From Anastrepha obliqua (lineage: Eukaryota; Arthropoda; Insecta; Diptera; Tephritidae), in the NCBI RefSeq assembly GCF_027943255.1, contig NC_072897.1:45482044-45546043 (forward strand): DNA of 64,000 nucleotides, written 5' to 3'. Positions within the stretch are counted from its first letter, which is position 1. Each line of letters starts with the position of its first letter. The notes under the pieces were generated by a model. It made no database searches. It had not been told where the DNA came from and saw nothing but the letters and a program-made list of their open reading frames with translations. Shown piece by piece: positions 42,200 through 53,892 of the stretch. The position numbers were made by a program, and so were the translations under genes.

Positions 42200-44948
42200 C
42201 CCTTGTGTTGCCACCTAGGTACTCGGGTGCCCAACGTGAATTGACTTACTTTGTATCAAAATATGTATTAAACATATTTTGAAAAATTGTTTGACTTTAT
42301 AATTTTTGCATTTGAAAAAAAAAGTAAACGTATAATTTACCCGGGTACCCGAAACCCTCTATACAGAAAACACGAGATTCATGTATTATGTCATGAAAAT
42401 GTCTTTATTTATGCAAATAAAAAGTATATAAGTATTATTATTTATTAATTATAAATTATATTCTTATTAAATTGTTTATTGAATAAATATACTGTATATA
42501 ATAATTATTATTACATTTTGTAATGTGATTGTTACGAAAAAGAAACACCGACATTGCACTATTTGCACAGTCAGTAATACGTGAAAAATCAATAAAAGTA
42601 ATAAATAGAGAAATACATATAATATAAAGAATTAAATCTTAATGATTATTCTTTAGCGTTGTTCAAAATTACTGAGCGCAATGTTGATCTTTACTGAGTG
42701 CTCATCACAAACGGGCTACTCGCACTCGGAACAACACTTCCTTGTCTTCTTTCGTTTACGAATAGGCTGCTTCGTTGCAAATGTAGCATGACCCAACTAC
42801 AACTTTTCGGTTGTCAGCAGGTACCACCATCGCTACTGGTTTTTCGAAGTAACTTTCGTCTGCAAGCCTCATTGCGTGGTTTCGTATAACGTCTGGTTAG
42901 AAGCTCGCTCTTGAATCACCGGCATAGCTAACTTTTCTGAAATCCGGCGCAAAAAGATTCTGCGTCGATTGCTTTTGTTAGAAAGTATGTTATTATTTTC
43001 ATAATAAATGACGTAAACAGCAACACAAGCAATATCTAACATATTGTAGAAGAAAGCAAGCGACCATATGCAAGTTCGTCGTTGCGTAGAGTACATCATG
43101 CACATTTGATCCATAGTATCAACGCCGGCTTTGGCTTTGTTGTAAAATAAAATCATTTCTGGGTTTTTGATGTGTTAAATCAGAGATCATAGCATGGAAG
43201 GCGTCGTACTAAAAAAGATCACGGCTTTGTTTTTCGTTAGTACGTATGAACACATGGTAACTTGTTCATGAAAGCCAAAAAGAGTTGATAAAAGTTGTCT
43301 AGAACTCCACGTTTTCATTTCTGGAGGAATGTACGTTTTTTTTTTTTTTGTTTTTTTTTTTGAGTACCAACGATAGTAAGGTTCCAACAAAGAAGACTTT
43401 TAGCCAGAGGTAACGTTGTGAAAAATCTGTTCATGCTAATGTTTCTGCCAGATCCTTTGTAAGCGACGAAAAGTTCTTTCACAACTCGCTCTCCTTGATT
43501 CACCTCTCGAGTATTACCTTGTTTGCCTGTATAGAGAATCCCTTTCAGCGGATAAGCATTACTTATATCGCGCACCCAAAATTAGATACTTTGAGACCGT
43601 ACTTAGCAGGCTTTGATGGCATGTATTGGGTAAACTTCGTTCTTCCTCGATAAGGAAAAAGCTGTTCGTCAATAGTCAATTGTTCCGTTGGTCTATACAT
43701 CCTTGCTAGGTTTGCATTCAGTAAGTCCCATACATTGGTGATTTGTGCAACTTTGTCTGTGGCTGCTCGTATACGGCGTGTAATATGATCATCAAAACGT
43801 ATAAACCGTAAAGGTGATTGAAATCTTCTTCGTCCCATAGTTGCACGGTATAAAGGGAATGAGCTTTTCTTTCACATTTCATCTACATGGTTTGTGTTCG
43901 AGTTATTTGCACCCGCACATATCAAAATTCCAAAAAAAAGAATACATTTCTGTTACCGTATGCCCGGCTCATTTTGAGGATTTTTGTTATTACAATCTTC
44001 ATACATAGCTTCTGCTTTTTTATTCGTGCAACGCATGATAATATCAACGATTTCGATTGACATAATTTTTTTAAATGTATCGGCAATTGTTAACATTTCT
44101 GTACTCCTATGTGGGCCAGCCCTTTGTCTGAGGATATATCTCGCACGAGTTTGACGATTTGGGTGCGGAGTTTTATTCCAAATCGTTTTGTCTTTAGCCA
44201 CAAATGTTGTACTGGTGCTGTCTGAAATACATAAAAAATTCATGTAAATAAGTCTTCGCATACATATTTCCGCCTATATATTTACTATACGTCTTGAAAT
44301 ACACACTGTAAAGGATAGACTATCTAAAGAATGGTCGGGTAAGTACAATATTGTATATTATATATATATATAATTTGCACATACACCTTTTTGGGTGTTT
44401 CGCCAAGCTCCTCCTCCTATTTGTGGCGTGCGTCTTGATGTTGATACTCGTATGGAGGGACCTACAGTTTCAAGCCGACTACGAATGACAGCTATTTTCA
44501 TGAGGAGCTTTTTCATGGCAGAAATACACTCGGAGGTTTTGCCATTGCCTACCGATGGGCGACCGCTATTAGAAAAATGTTTTTCCTTAATTTTGGTGTT
44601 TCACCGAGATTCGAACCTACCTCCTAGCCTCACTGTGAATTCCGAATGGTAGTCACGCACCAACACGGTGGGCACCTTTTCGCTTACCTTTCAAGTTAAA
44701 TCCACCTGGGCTTCACAAAAACGAGATATTTAGGGTGCAGCTGCCTGTGTTTTATATCTGATAGAGGAGTACGAAAGTTGCTGTATATAATATTATTGAT
44801 GTATTCAAATACGTTCTTACAACATAAATAAATAAATATTTATCGGGTGTATACAACTATTTCGGGATATAAAGGACTTATACCCAAAAAATTTGTCGGA
44901 TACCCGGGTGGCAGAGTATTTAAATTTTTTTGGGTGGCAACACAAGGG
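42200..44948 (-). mobile_element. piggyBac-like transposon 2, with a SINE inside
   Basis: TTAA duplications lie at 42196-42199 and 44949-44952. Both ends read CCCTTGTGTTGCCACC, and subterminal GGTACCCGGGTGG-like blocks occur on each side. The minus-strand transposase is broken: an N-terminal piece at 44261-43953, RRFQSPLRFIRFDDHITRR and LTIDEQLFPYRGRTKFTQYM at 43838-43563, KGSGRNISMNRFFTTLPLAK at about 43440, NKAKAGVDTMDQM (third Asp) and CIWSLAFFYNMLDIA at 43150-43000. A cysteine-rich end (CYIC, then KCCSECE) lies at about 42790-42720. Poly-A/T slippage and frameshifts silence it. It is not closely similar to piggyBac-like element 1. Confidence 0.92.
44372..44672 (-). mobile_element. tRNA-headed SINE, copy 6
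   Basis: Nearly complete body and B box (GAGATTCGAACCTACCTCC reads as the reversed B box). The head is cut or diverged near 44672. It lies inside piggyBac-like element 2, 5' of the transposase remnants. Confidence 0.9.
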
Positions 44949-44952
44949 TTAA

Positions 44953-45530
44953 ATAAAGTAATTAAAATACATTTTAAATAAAAATCTTGCAAAAGTAGAA
45001 AATAGGCAAATCAAAATTTTGCCATAGCATCAAATATTCTACATTTGTGCGTACATACAAATGTATGCATAAATTTATGTATGGAAGTATATATGTACAT
45101 TGTACATACATACATATGTACATTGTACATACGCTTGCTCAGTACTTAAAGCAGAGAATGTTAATGCAATGAGAAGGTGCAAATGTTAAATGAGCTTTTT
45201 TCGAGTATTAATTTGTAGATTCATACTAAGGGATTTTCAAATTCAACTTTCCTCACTAGTGGGGGATTGCAGATATTTACGACGCAAGTGGAGGGTTTCT
45301 ATATTTACTTACCACGCTAGGACAGGAATTCAGATTTTTTCTGCGTTGACCTAACTACTGAGGAAGTTCATAAGATTTTTCGGCACACTACTAAGGAAAT
45401 CGACTTATTTCATGCCCACAGCGAAGCGAATAAATTTGCGATTAAGAAGGCCGCGCGGCAGTTAATTTGTGGTGCAGAAGCTAAAGTCGACGGAATTATT
45501 CGTTTTGTTTTTTGGCACGTATTTAATTGA
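44953..45530. other. Unassigned; 69-codon open frame near 45322-45531
   Basis: The plus strand holds an open frame without a Met (DLTTEEVHKIFRHTTKEIDL, FHAHSEANKFAIKKAARQL) preceded by a plausible splice acceptor ACCACGCTAG. No family recognised; possibly a broken transposon gene. A 37-bp block at 45152-45188 recurs inverted at 57423-57459. Confidence 0.35.
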
Positions 45531-46400
45531 GGTTCAAGTCCTGAAGTCATGTTTTTTTTCTTGCACATTTTTTTTTACAATTCAAACCAAGAAAGTTTGG
45601 TAAAATTGTTGAGTTTATTTTAATTAAAATTTCTTTAAAATACTGTTTTTTTGTATTTCATAAATGGAAAACGGTATAAAATAGTTCATACTGGATATGA
45701 CCTGATTTTTATATAAATCAATCAAAACAGAAAATATGTACATATGTCTTTAATCTCTTTCATCAAATCCAAATTATATTGATGAGAAAATATCATTCTA
45801 ATATCCGTCCAGAAAGCCAAACGCGCATACACAGATACATATGCATATAATTACGCATACAAACTTTCAACTAACGCAGAATAGGTGCATATAAAACTGC
45901 GAATCGAATAAATGAGTGATTTAGAAAAGTTCATTAGTAATTATAGTTTAGCGCAATCGTGAAAGATGTGTCGTGTATGCAGTACATCGTCCCATATTTG
46001 ACTCAGGTTCAAGTCCTGCACACAGTTTTCTTTGTTCGATATTTTTATTTAATTTTTTGTATTTGGTTTAATTAGAGTTGATTTAAAATAGTGTATTCAG
46101 GTTTTTCTAATACCTGTTATTTAGAAATTTATTTTCTATATAACATTATTCATACTTCCTTTGAACTGATTCATATGTAAAACAGCCATAAAGGCAATCA
46201 TATGAATATGCATTCCTATATTTAATCTCTTCAGTCAAATCTGAACTACTTACATACACATATTGATGGGATAATATTCTAATATCCATGGATGCATCCA
46301 GAAAGCCAAACGCGCATACACGCATATGTATATAAATATAATATATACAAACCTTTAACGAACGCAAAATGTATGCATATAAAAAACAACAACTGCGACC
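45531..46400. repeat. Old tandem duplication, period about 475 bp
   Basis: Units 45531-45905 and 46006-46400 share GGTTCAAGTCCTG at their starts, a CATTCTAATATCC/TATTCTAATATCC block, CCAGAAAGCCAAACGCGCAT and ATACAAAC...AACGCA at their ends. GGTTCAAGTCC fits a Pol III B box. In unit 2, TAGCGCAATCG 55 bp upstream fits an A box. The tRNA-like reading is tentative. Confidence 0.6.
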
Positions 46401-46439
46401 GTCTTCTTGCCCGTCAGTGAAAAGGGATATGTATACCCT

Positions 46440-46640
46440 ATGAGCAAAAAGAACCGGGAAGGTGATGTTGACGGTTTTCTTCGATTGTCAGGCATAGTCC
46501 ACCATGAGTACCTTCCATCGGGCCAGACCGTCAATAAAGAATATTATTTATCCGGCCGGAGATGTGAGCAAACAATTCTTGGATTTTGCATGATGGTAAC
46601 GCGCCATCGCACTGATCAAAGAGAATACGAGATAATATAA
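46440..46640 (+). pseudogene. mariner-type transposase fragment
   Basis: DVDGFLRLSGIVHHEYLPSG continues into QTVNKEYYLS, the segment just before the second catalytic Asp in DD34D mariners (compare VVHSEFLPQG at about 9710). Only about 65 codons remain. Confidence 0.65.
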
Positions 46641-47828
46641 ATTGGCCTTAAATTTAACTCTGTTTTGTTTAATTTAAACATTCCCGGTACTTTTTGATCA
46701 CAGGATACATATATGCGGCTTTACGGACAGAAATGTGTGATTCGCTGGAATTGTTCAAGGAATCTAAGTCGCATTAACTCGTGACTGTCGAACAGTTAGA
46801 AGACATATTTACATACATATAAGGGTGCATACATACATACGGAGCCGCGGCAACTCCACATGACAAAAATTCAAGATTTATCAAATATTGGCAAATAATT
46901 CCACGCGAAATATTCCAATATTGACTATTTTCGAATGGTCGCGAAAATTGGCATATGGACGGTTCGTTTTATGAATGAAATTGAAATATGAGCTCGAACT
47001 TATGAACGAACTTTTTGTTTTGTTATAAATTGTTCAGCGCCGTCGCTGATAGAATCATGGCTGCTGCGACTGCGTCTACGAATGTATTTTGTTTTTGTAG
47101 TCACTAGGCTTGGATTTTAGCTTTGGGCGACATGCGCATGTGAGATATGTGTTTTTGTTGAGTTCTAGAACATTTTAGAATGTGTGGTGACAAAGCGGCC
47201 ATCGCGTTTCGCTTTCTGTTGCTTTTGCGTCTATCAAAGTATTGTGTTTTTGTAAGTACAATATTACGAATATCGACTGATGAAAGACAAAAGTACACGG
47301 AAGCAAGAAGGGAGCGCTGTGCTCGCGCATATGTATATGTATGCATGAATGTATGAACATGCATGGATGTAGTAACATATGAATACAATTATTTTGTAGG
47401 AAGTTTAGAAGGCAAGTAGGTATACTCGTATATGTATGTATATATGCTAGGACATAAAGTGGGTATATATACAAACATAGAGCAGAACTGTTTTTGCACT
47501 TGTTAGGAAGAAACTCGTTGAATAGTGCGTATGTGTATTTGATTTCTTGTAAGAATGTGATGTGCTGTGACATGTGTACATACATAAGTCAAGGTTATTT
47601 GGGCATACATGCATATGTACATATGTATGAAAGGAAGATGATGTTCTTCCGCTTGTGCATTATTGTTTTTCATATACAAATGTACATACATACATATGTA
47701 TGTAAATGCTGTTGAATACATAAACTATAAATTGACATACAATATAAAATAAGTGTTGATTTATCTTAAACCGTTTGTTTTTTCTGAATGCAAATACCTC
47801 CTATTAACATGTACATACATATTATGTA
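46641..47828. other. Unassigned DNA; second copy of repeat R1 at 47100-47290
   Basis: No gene recognised. About 47100-47290 matches R1 copy 1 (35855-36050) in the opposite orientation. 47300-47720 is dominated by ATACATATGTA simple sequence, which creates meaningless open frames. Confidence 0.45.
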
Positions 47829-48359
47829 CTAGCAAACCCGGCCCCCTTCGCTGGGCATACTAAAATAGAATAGATATGGTTTAGAACAGAAAATATATGG
47901 TTTTCAGATTATTTATTTCTTTATTCTTTATTCAAGCGCTTTGGCATAAACAATATTTTTTGTTTTTCTATTTGTTTTTGAGTAAATATAAAATATAAAT
48001 TGAAAATCACGAAAAAAGAAGATTGTTTTTAAATTTCAAATCAACGCATATGAATAAACAATCGTCTTTTTTCCTGATCATCCATGAATTTTTCGTTTCA
48101 ATTTATATGTTTTATTAAGCATTGGAGCTTTTTTAACCATTATCCATTTATATTTTTCAAAAAAAAAAAAACGAAAAAAATTGTTTTTTCCACGAACACA
48201 TAATTTCATTCGGATTTCACATTAAATTCTCAAATTTCGTAAGAAATTATTCACTGTTCCAAAATCCACTCCAAAAAAATTCACAAACAATTTTTACATG
48301 TTGCACTTACGTGTTTTCCTTATGGCATCCAAATTAGAAAGAAATATTGACACATTGTT

Positions 48360-49645
48360 TGTTGTAAGTTTGGTTTAATTCGGTGCAAAGACACGGCGGA
48401 TCCACGTTTTGGCATATATTTCGAGACCCTAGTCATCAATAGGTATGAAAATTACCCCGTATTAAAGCACTTATCAACAGCTTTCATTTGATACCCATAT
48501 TGTACATACACAACCAAAGGTTACCCGGGTCCACGTTTTGACCTATATCTCGAGACCCCAGTCACGTAGCGGCATGCAAAATACTCTGTAATAAGGCATT
48601 CACCAACAGCTTCAATTTGATATCCATATTGTGCAAACACATTCTAGGGTCCACGTTTTGGTCTCTATCTCGAGACCCTAGTCACGGAGCGGCATGAAAA
48701 ATACTCTGAACTAAAGCATTCACCAACAGCTTCCATTTGATACCCATATTGTACATACACGTCCGAAGGTTACCCGGGTCCACGTTTTGACCTATATCTC
48801 GAGACCCTATCTACCAATATGTATTCAAACTATACAGAAATCATCTTCAATACCTACTTAACAATGTGTGTAAGTTTGGTTTAATTCGGTGCAAAGACAC
48901 GGCGGGTCCACGTTTTGGCATATATTTCGAGACCCTAGTCATCAATAGGTATGAAAATTACCCCGTATTAAAGCACTTATCAACAGCTTTCATTTGATAT
49001 CCATATTGTACAAACACATTCTAGGGTCCACGTTTTGGTCTCTATCTCGAGACCCCAGTCAAGGAGCGGATGAAAATACTCTGAACTAAAGCATTCACCA
49101 ACAGCTTCCATTTGATACCCATATTGTACATATACATCCGAAGGTTACCCGGGTCCACGTTTTGACCTATATCTCGAGACCCTATCTACCAATAGGTATC
49201 CAAACTATACGGAAACCATCTTCAATACCTCCTTAACAATGTGTGTAAGTTTGGTTTAATTCGGTGCAAAGACACGGCGGGTCCACGTTTTGGCATATAT
49301 TTCGAGACCCTAGTCATCAATAGGTATGAAAATTACCCCGTATTAAAGCACTTATCAACAGCTTTCATTTGATATCCATATTGTACATACACAACCAAAG
49401 GTTACCCGGGTCCACGTTTTGAACTATATCTCGAGACCCCAGTCACGGAGCGGCATGAAAAATACTCTGTACTAAAGCATTCACCAACAGCTTCAATTTG
49501 ATACCCATATTGTACATACACATCCGAAGGTTACCCGGGTCCACGTTTTGACCTATATCTCGAGCTCTATCCACCAATAGGTATCCAAGCTATACGGAAA
49601 CCATCGTCAATACCTTCTTAACAATGTGTGTAAGTTTGGTTTAAT
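48360..49645. repeat. 120-bp family array 1 (higher-order), in Helitron 2
   Basis: Monomers of about 120 bp carry GGGTCCACGTTTTG, an ATCTCGAGACCC block, CACCAACAGCTTC and ATTTGATACCCATATTGTAC. Variant monomers are grouped into blocks of about 370-500 bp, each starting with GTGTGTAAGTTTGGTTTAAT. Confidence 0.85.
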
Positions 49646-50309
49646 TCGGTGCAGACACGCCCGGTTAGCGAACACACACAAAAAGTTGACTTTATTTTAT
49701 ATATAAGATTTTTTTCAGTTTGTGTCCGAAAAATCCAAATATCTTACGGAACCCTATTTTTTTCCAAAATAAAATGTAATCCATGTTACTCGTGGATAAT
49801 GTAGTTTTCGAATGGTGAAAGAATTTTTAAAATCGGTCCAGTAGTTTTTGAGCCTATTCGTTACAAACAAACAAACAAACAAACAAACAAACAAACAAAC
49901 AAACAAACAAAGTTTTCCTCTTTATAATATTAGTATAGATAAATTGAAAATCAGGAAAAAGGAAGATTGTTTTTAAATTTTAAATCAACGCATATGAATA
50001 AACAATTATCTTTTTTCCTGATCATCCATGAATTTTTCGTTTCAATTTATATGTTTTATTAAGCATTGGAGCTTTTTTAACCATTATCCATTTATATTTT
50101 TCAAAAAAAAAAAAAAACGAAAAAAATTGTTTTTTCCACGAACACATAATTTCATTCGGATTTCACATTAAATTCTCAAATTTCGTAAGAAATTATTCAC
50201 TGTTCCAAAATCCACTCCAAAAAAATTCACAAACAATTTTTACATGTTGCACTTACGTGTTTTCCTTATGGCATCCAAATTAGAAAGAAATATTGACACA
50301 TTGTTTGTT

Positions 50310-51235
50310 GTAAGTTTGGTTTAATTCGGTGCAAAGACACGGCGGATCCACGTTTTGGCATATATTTCGAGACCCTAGTCATCAATAGGTATGAAAATTA
50401 CCCCGTATTAAAGCACTTATCAACAGCTTTCATTTGATACCCATATTGTACATACACAACCAAAGGTTACCCGGGTCCACGTTTTGACCTATATCTCGAG
50501 ACCCCAGTCACGTAGCGGCATGAAAAATACTCTGTACTAAGGCATTCACCAACAGCTTCAATTTGATATCCATATTGTACAAACACATTCTAGGGTCCAC
50601 GTTTTGGTCTCTATCTCGAGACCCTAGTCACGGAGGGGCATGAAAAATACTCTGAACTAAAGCATTCACCAACAGCTTCCATTTGATACCCATATTGTAC
50701 ATACACGTCCGAAGGTTACCCGGGTCCACGTTTTGACCTATATCTCGAGACCCTATCTACCAATATGTATTCAAACTATACGGAAATCATCTTCAATACC
50801 TACTTAACAATGTGTGTAAGTTTGGTTTAATTCGGTGCAAAGACACGGCGGGTCCACATTTTGGCATATATTTCGAGACCCTAGTCATCAATAGGTATGA
50901 AAATTACCCCGTATTAAAGCACTTATCAACAGCTTTCATTTGATATCCATATTGTACATACACAACCAAAGGTTACCCGGGTCCACGTTTTGAACTATAT
51001 CTCGAGACCCCAGTCACGGAGCGGCATGAAAAATACTCTGTACTAAAGCATTCACCAACAGCTTCAATTTGATACTTATATTGTACATACACATCCGAAG
51101 GTTACCCGGGTCCACGTTTTGACCTATATCTCGAGCCCTATCCACCAATAGGTATCCAAACTATACGGAAACCATCGTCAATACCTTCTTAACAATGTGT
51201 GTAAGTTTGGTTTAATTCGGTGCAGACACGGCCGG
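50310..51235. repeat. 120-bp family array 2, in the duplicated Helitron unit
   Basis: Same monomers and order as array 1, shorter by one block. Near-identity to array 1 in many stretches shows the duplication is younger than the monomer divergence. Confidence 0.85.
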
Positions 51236-51616
51236 TTAGCGAACACACACAAAAAGTTGACTTTATTTTATATATAAGATTTTTTTCAGTTTGTGTCCGA
51301 AAAATCCAAATATCTTACGGAACCCTATTTTTTCCAAAATAAAATGTAATCCATGTTACTCGTGGATAATGTAGTTTTCGAATGGTGAAAGAATTTTTAT
51401 AATCGGTCCAGTAGTGTTTGAGCCTATTCGTTACAAACAAACAAACAAACAAAGTTTTCCTCTTTATAATCTTTATATATATATTTCTTATGTTCGTGTG
51501 TTTGTCACTGAACTCCTCCTAAACGACTGAACCGATTTTGATGAAATTTTTTGCGTGTGTTCAATGGGATTCGAGAATGGTTTAGATTCACAATTTGGTC
51601 TCCTGGAAAATGTCTA

Positions 51617-52400
51617 GGGTCTCGAGATAGAGACCAAAACGTGGAGCCTAGAATGTGTATGTACAATATGGGTATCAAATGGAAGCTGTTGGTGAATGCT
51701 TTAGTTCAGAGTATTTTTCACGCCGCTCCGTGACTAGGGTCTCGAGATAGAGACCAAAACGTGGAGCCTAGAATGTGTATGTACAATATGGGTATCAAAT
51801 GGAAGCTGTTGGTGAATGCTTTAGTTCAGAGTAGTTTTCATGCCGCTCCGTGACTAGGGTCTCGAGATAGAGACCAAAACGTGGAGCCTAGAATGTGTTT
51901 GTACAATATGGATATCAGATGGAAGCTGTTGGTGAATGCTTTAGTTCAGAGTATTTTTCATGCCGCTCCGTGACTAGGGTCTCGAGATAGAGACCAAAAC
52001 GTGGAGCCTAGAATGTGTATGTACAATATGGGTATCAAATGGAAGATGTTGATGAATGCTTTAGTTCAGAGTATTTTTCATGCCGCTCCGTGACTAGGGT
52101 CTCGAGATAGAGACCAAAACGTGGAGCCTAGAATGTGTATGTACAATATGGATATCAGATGGAAGCTGTTGGTGAATGCTTTAGTTCAGAGTATTTTTCA
52201 TGCCGCTCCGTGACTAGGGTCTCGAGATAGAGACCAAAACGTGGAGCCTAGAATGTGTATGTACAATATGGGTATCAAATGGAAGCTGTTGGTGAATGCT
52301 TTAGTTCTGAGTATTTTTCATGCCGCTCCGTGACTGGGATCTCGAGATATAGGTCAAAACGTGGACCCGGGTAACCTTTGGTTGTGTATGTACAATATGG
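51617..52400 (+). repeat. Exact 120-bp tandem array (about 6 copies)
   Basis: GGGTCTCGAGATAGAGACC recurs at 51617, 51737, 51857, 51977, 52097 and 52217, exactly 120 bp apart, with only scattered changes. A variant copy follows at 52337. Each monomer contains the 6-bp inverted repeat GGTCTC...GAGACC. Confidence 0.95.
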
Positions 52401-52424
52401 GCATCAAATGAAGACGTTCTAATA

Positions 52425-52688
52425 CCGAGAATTCCAATGATTCCACCTGAATTGCCATTTGAATTCAAGCGTTTGCAACTACCCATTCGCTTAACATTTG
52501 GAATAACTATCAATAAATCACAAGGGCGAACTTTAGAAATATGCGGGATGAATTTAGAAGAACCAGTATTCACCCATGGTCAACTATACGTTGGCTGTTC
52601 ACGTGTTGGGAAGCCAACAGCATTATATATTTACTCAAAAACAAATAGAAAAACAAAAAATATTGTGTATGCCAAAGCGCTGGAATAA
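52425..52688 (+). pseudogene. Helitron RepHel, last helicase motifs
   Basis: ELPFEFKRLQLPIRLTFGIT, INKSQGRTLEICGMNLEEPV and FTHGQLYVGCSRVGKPTALY are the final SF1/Pif1 motifs of RepHel. The stop is at 52688. The upstream protein is replaced by the 120-bp array, so this is a nonautonomous Helitron that kept the autonomous element's 3' end. Confidence 0.9.
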
Positions 52689-52800
52689 AGAATAAAGAAA
52701 TAAATAATATGAAAACCATATCTTTTCTGTTCTAAACCATATCTATTCTATTTTAGTGTGCCCAGCGAAGCGGGCGGGGTTTGCTAGTATTAGTATAGAT

Positions 52801-53207
52801 ATTGTCATATACCATCATTTATGTACATATAAAGTACACGTTCATTTATGTATGTATGTATGTAATGAAAAACTTCATGAATTACTTTTAGAACTTTATT
52901 AAAATTAATTCGCGTCGCGCGCATCCACAAAACCCTGGTTCACAACGCAGGTGCAGAAATAAACGCACTGCGTATTTATCATCCCCATTTGACTCGGCAT
53001 CAATTGTCGGCGCCAATTTTTTTTCTTTTTTAAATGGGTTTTGTTTTTAATGTAATCGTAAAAAAAATTGCAATAAATTTTATGTCTCCGCTTATAATTT
53101 CAAAAGTAACAAAATGGTAAAAAAATAAGCAGTCGAAGAAATAAACGTACCGCCTATTTTTCCTCGCCACATGTTAGACTCGATATCAATTCCCGGCGCC
53201 AACTTTT
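52801..53207. other. Unassigned; short internal repetition
   Basis: Two stretches resemble each other: AGAAATAAACGCACTGCGTA at about 52954 and AGAAATAAACGTACCGCCTA at about 53137, each followed by a CAATT...GGCGCCAA block. This could be LTR or leader sequence of a retroelement; related sequence is also near 57180-57280. No coding evidence. Confidence 0.35.
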
Positions 53208-53892
53208 TGACGTGATAACGTCTTATAATTCGATTTAACAGGCTGCACGCACGAAAAAATGTGTCGTTACCTTGCTCATATGTAGTTACCTTGCCCATTA
53301 GTGTTACCTTGTTCTTTAGTGTTACCTTGCTCATTAGTGTTACCTTGCTCATATTAGTGTTACCTTGCTCATATTAGTGTTACCTTGCTCATTAGTGTTA
53401 CCTTGCTCATATTAGTGTTACCTTGCTCATATTAGTGTTACCTTGCTCTTTAGTGTTACCTTGCTCATTAGTGTTACCTTGCTCATATTAGTCTTACCTT
53501 GCTCTTTAGTGTTACCTTGCTCATTAGTGTTACCTTGCTCATATTAGTGTTACCTTGCTCATTGCATTGAATGAACTGCAAGCGAAAGCGCGGAAGGAAC
53601 GACAAAGCAAACAAAGCAAACGAACGGCAACGTTCGACATCTTGCTCTCCCCTACTTAAGTGAGCGTATATATGTATGTATATGCGCATATGTACATATT
53701 TAAATTCACGTATTTGTATTTGCATATGCCTTCTTATTGATTATTATTAATTTGATTTACTTGAAGAATTTAAAATAAAACCAAGTTTGTTAATAATACC
53801 TGTTGTTTTAATGTTATTATTATTTTTTTTTTATTATATATGAAGGAAAAAATGTATGGTAATATTTACCATATACCTTATAACATATGTTG
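53208..53892 (+). repeat. LTR-like dispersed repeat R2, copy 2, with an expanded minisatellite
   Basis: Colinear with 36526-36990 but longer, because 53262-53565 is filled with tandem TTAGTGTTACCTTGCTCAT-type units (15-20 bp, about 17 copies, with CTTT, ATT and ATATT variants). Copy 1 has only about two such units. It ends next to the 5' terminus of Helitron 4. Confidence 0.7.

Larger units (their letters stand above)
51470..52787 (+). mobile_element. Helitron 3, nested in Helitron 2
   Basis: Starts TCTTTATATATATATTTCTT at 51470 after A and ends GCCCAGCGAAGCGGGCGGGG then TTTGCTAG at 52787 before T. It contains ACTGAACCGATTTTGATGAA near its start, an exact 120-bp tandem array, the RepHel C-terminus and a GC-rich 3' stem. 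Removing it rejoins ...CCTCTTTATAA with TATTAGTATAGA, which is Helitron 2's 5' end, so the nesting is exact to the base. Confidence 0.88.
47829..52799 (-). mobile_element. Composite Helitron 2 with a duplicated 5' part and an inserted Helitron
   Basis: Minus-strand Helitron with 3' end GGGCCGGGTTTGCTAG-like at 47829 (CTAG at 47829-47832, then T). Its 5' terminus TCTATACTAATATTATAAAG occurs twice, ending at 49939 and at 52799. DNA from about 47997 to 49939 is repeated at 49941-52799 once Helitron 3 (51470-52787) is removed. So a full unit is followed upstream by a second unit lacking the terminal roughly 170 bp. Shared non-repeat blocks include ATTGAAAATCA and GGACCGATTTTAAAAATTCT (reverse). 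The core is an array of the roughly 120-bp repeat. Confidence 0.8.

Noticed and set aside
48360..51235. Regular repeats as a CRISPR array
   Set aside because: The DNA is eukaryotic; units are 120-bp satellite monomers without unique spacers, lying inside Helitrons.
53092..53725. Minus-strand ORFs with MSKVTL repeats as a repeat protein
   Set aside because: They are translations of the TTACCTTGCTCAT minisatellite.
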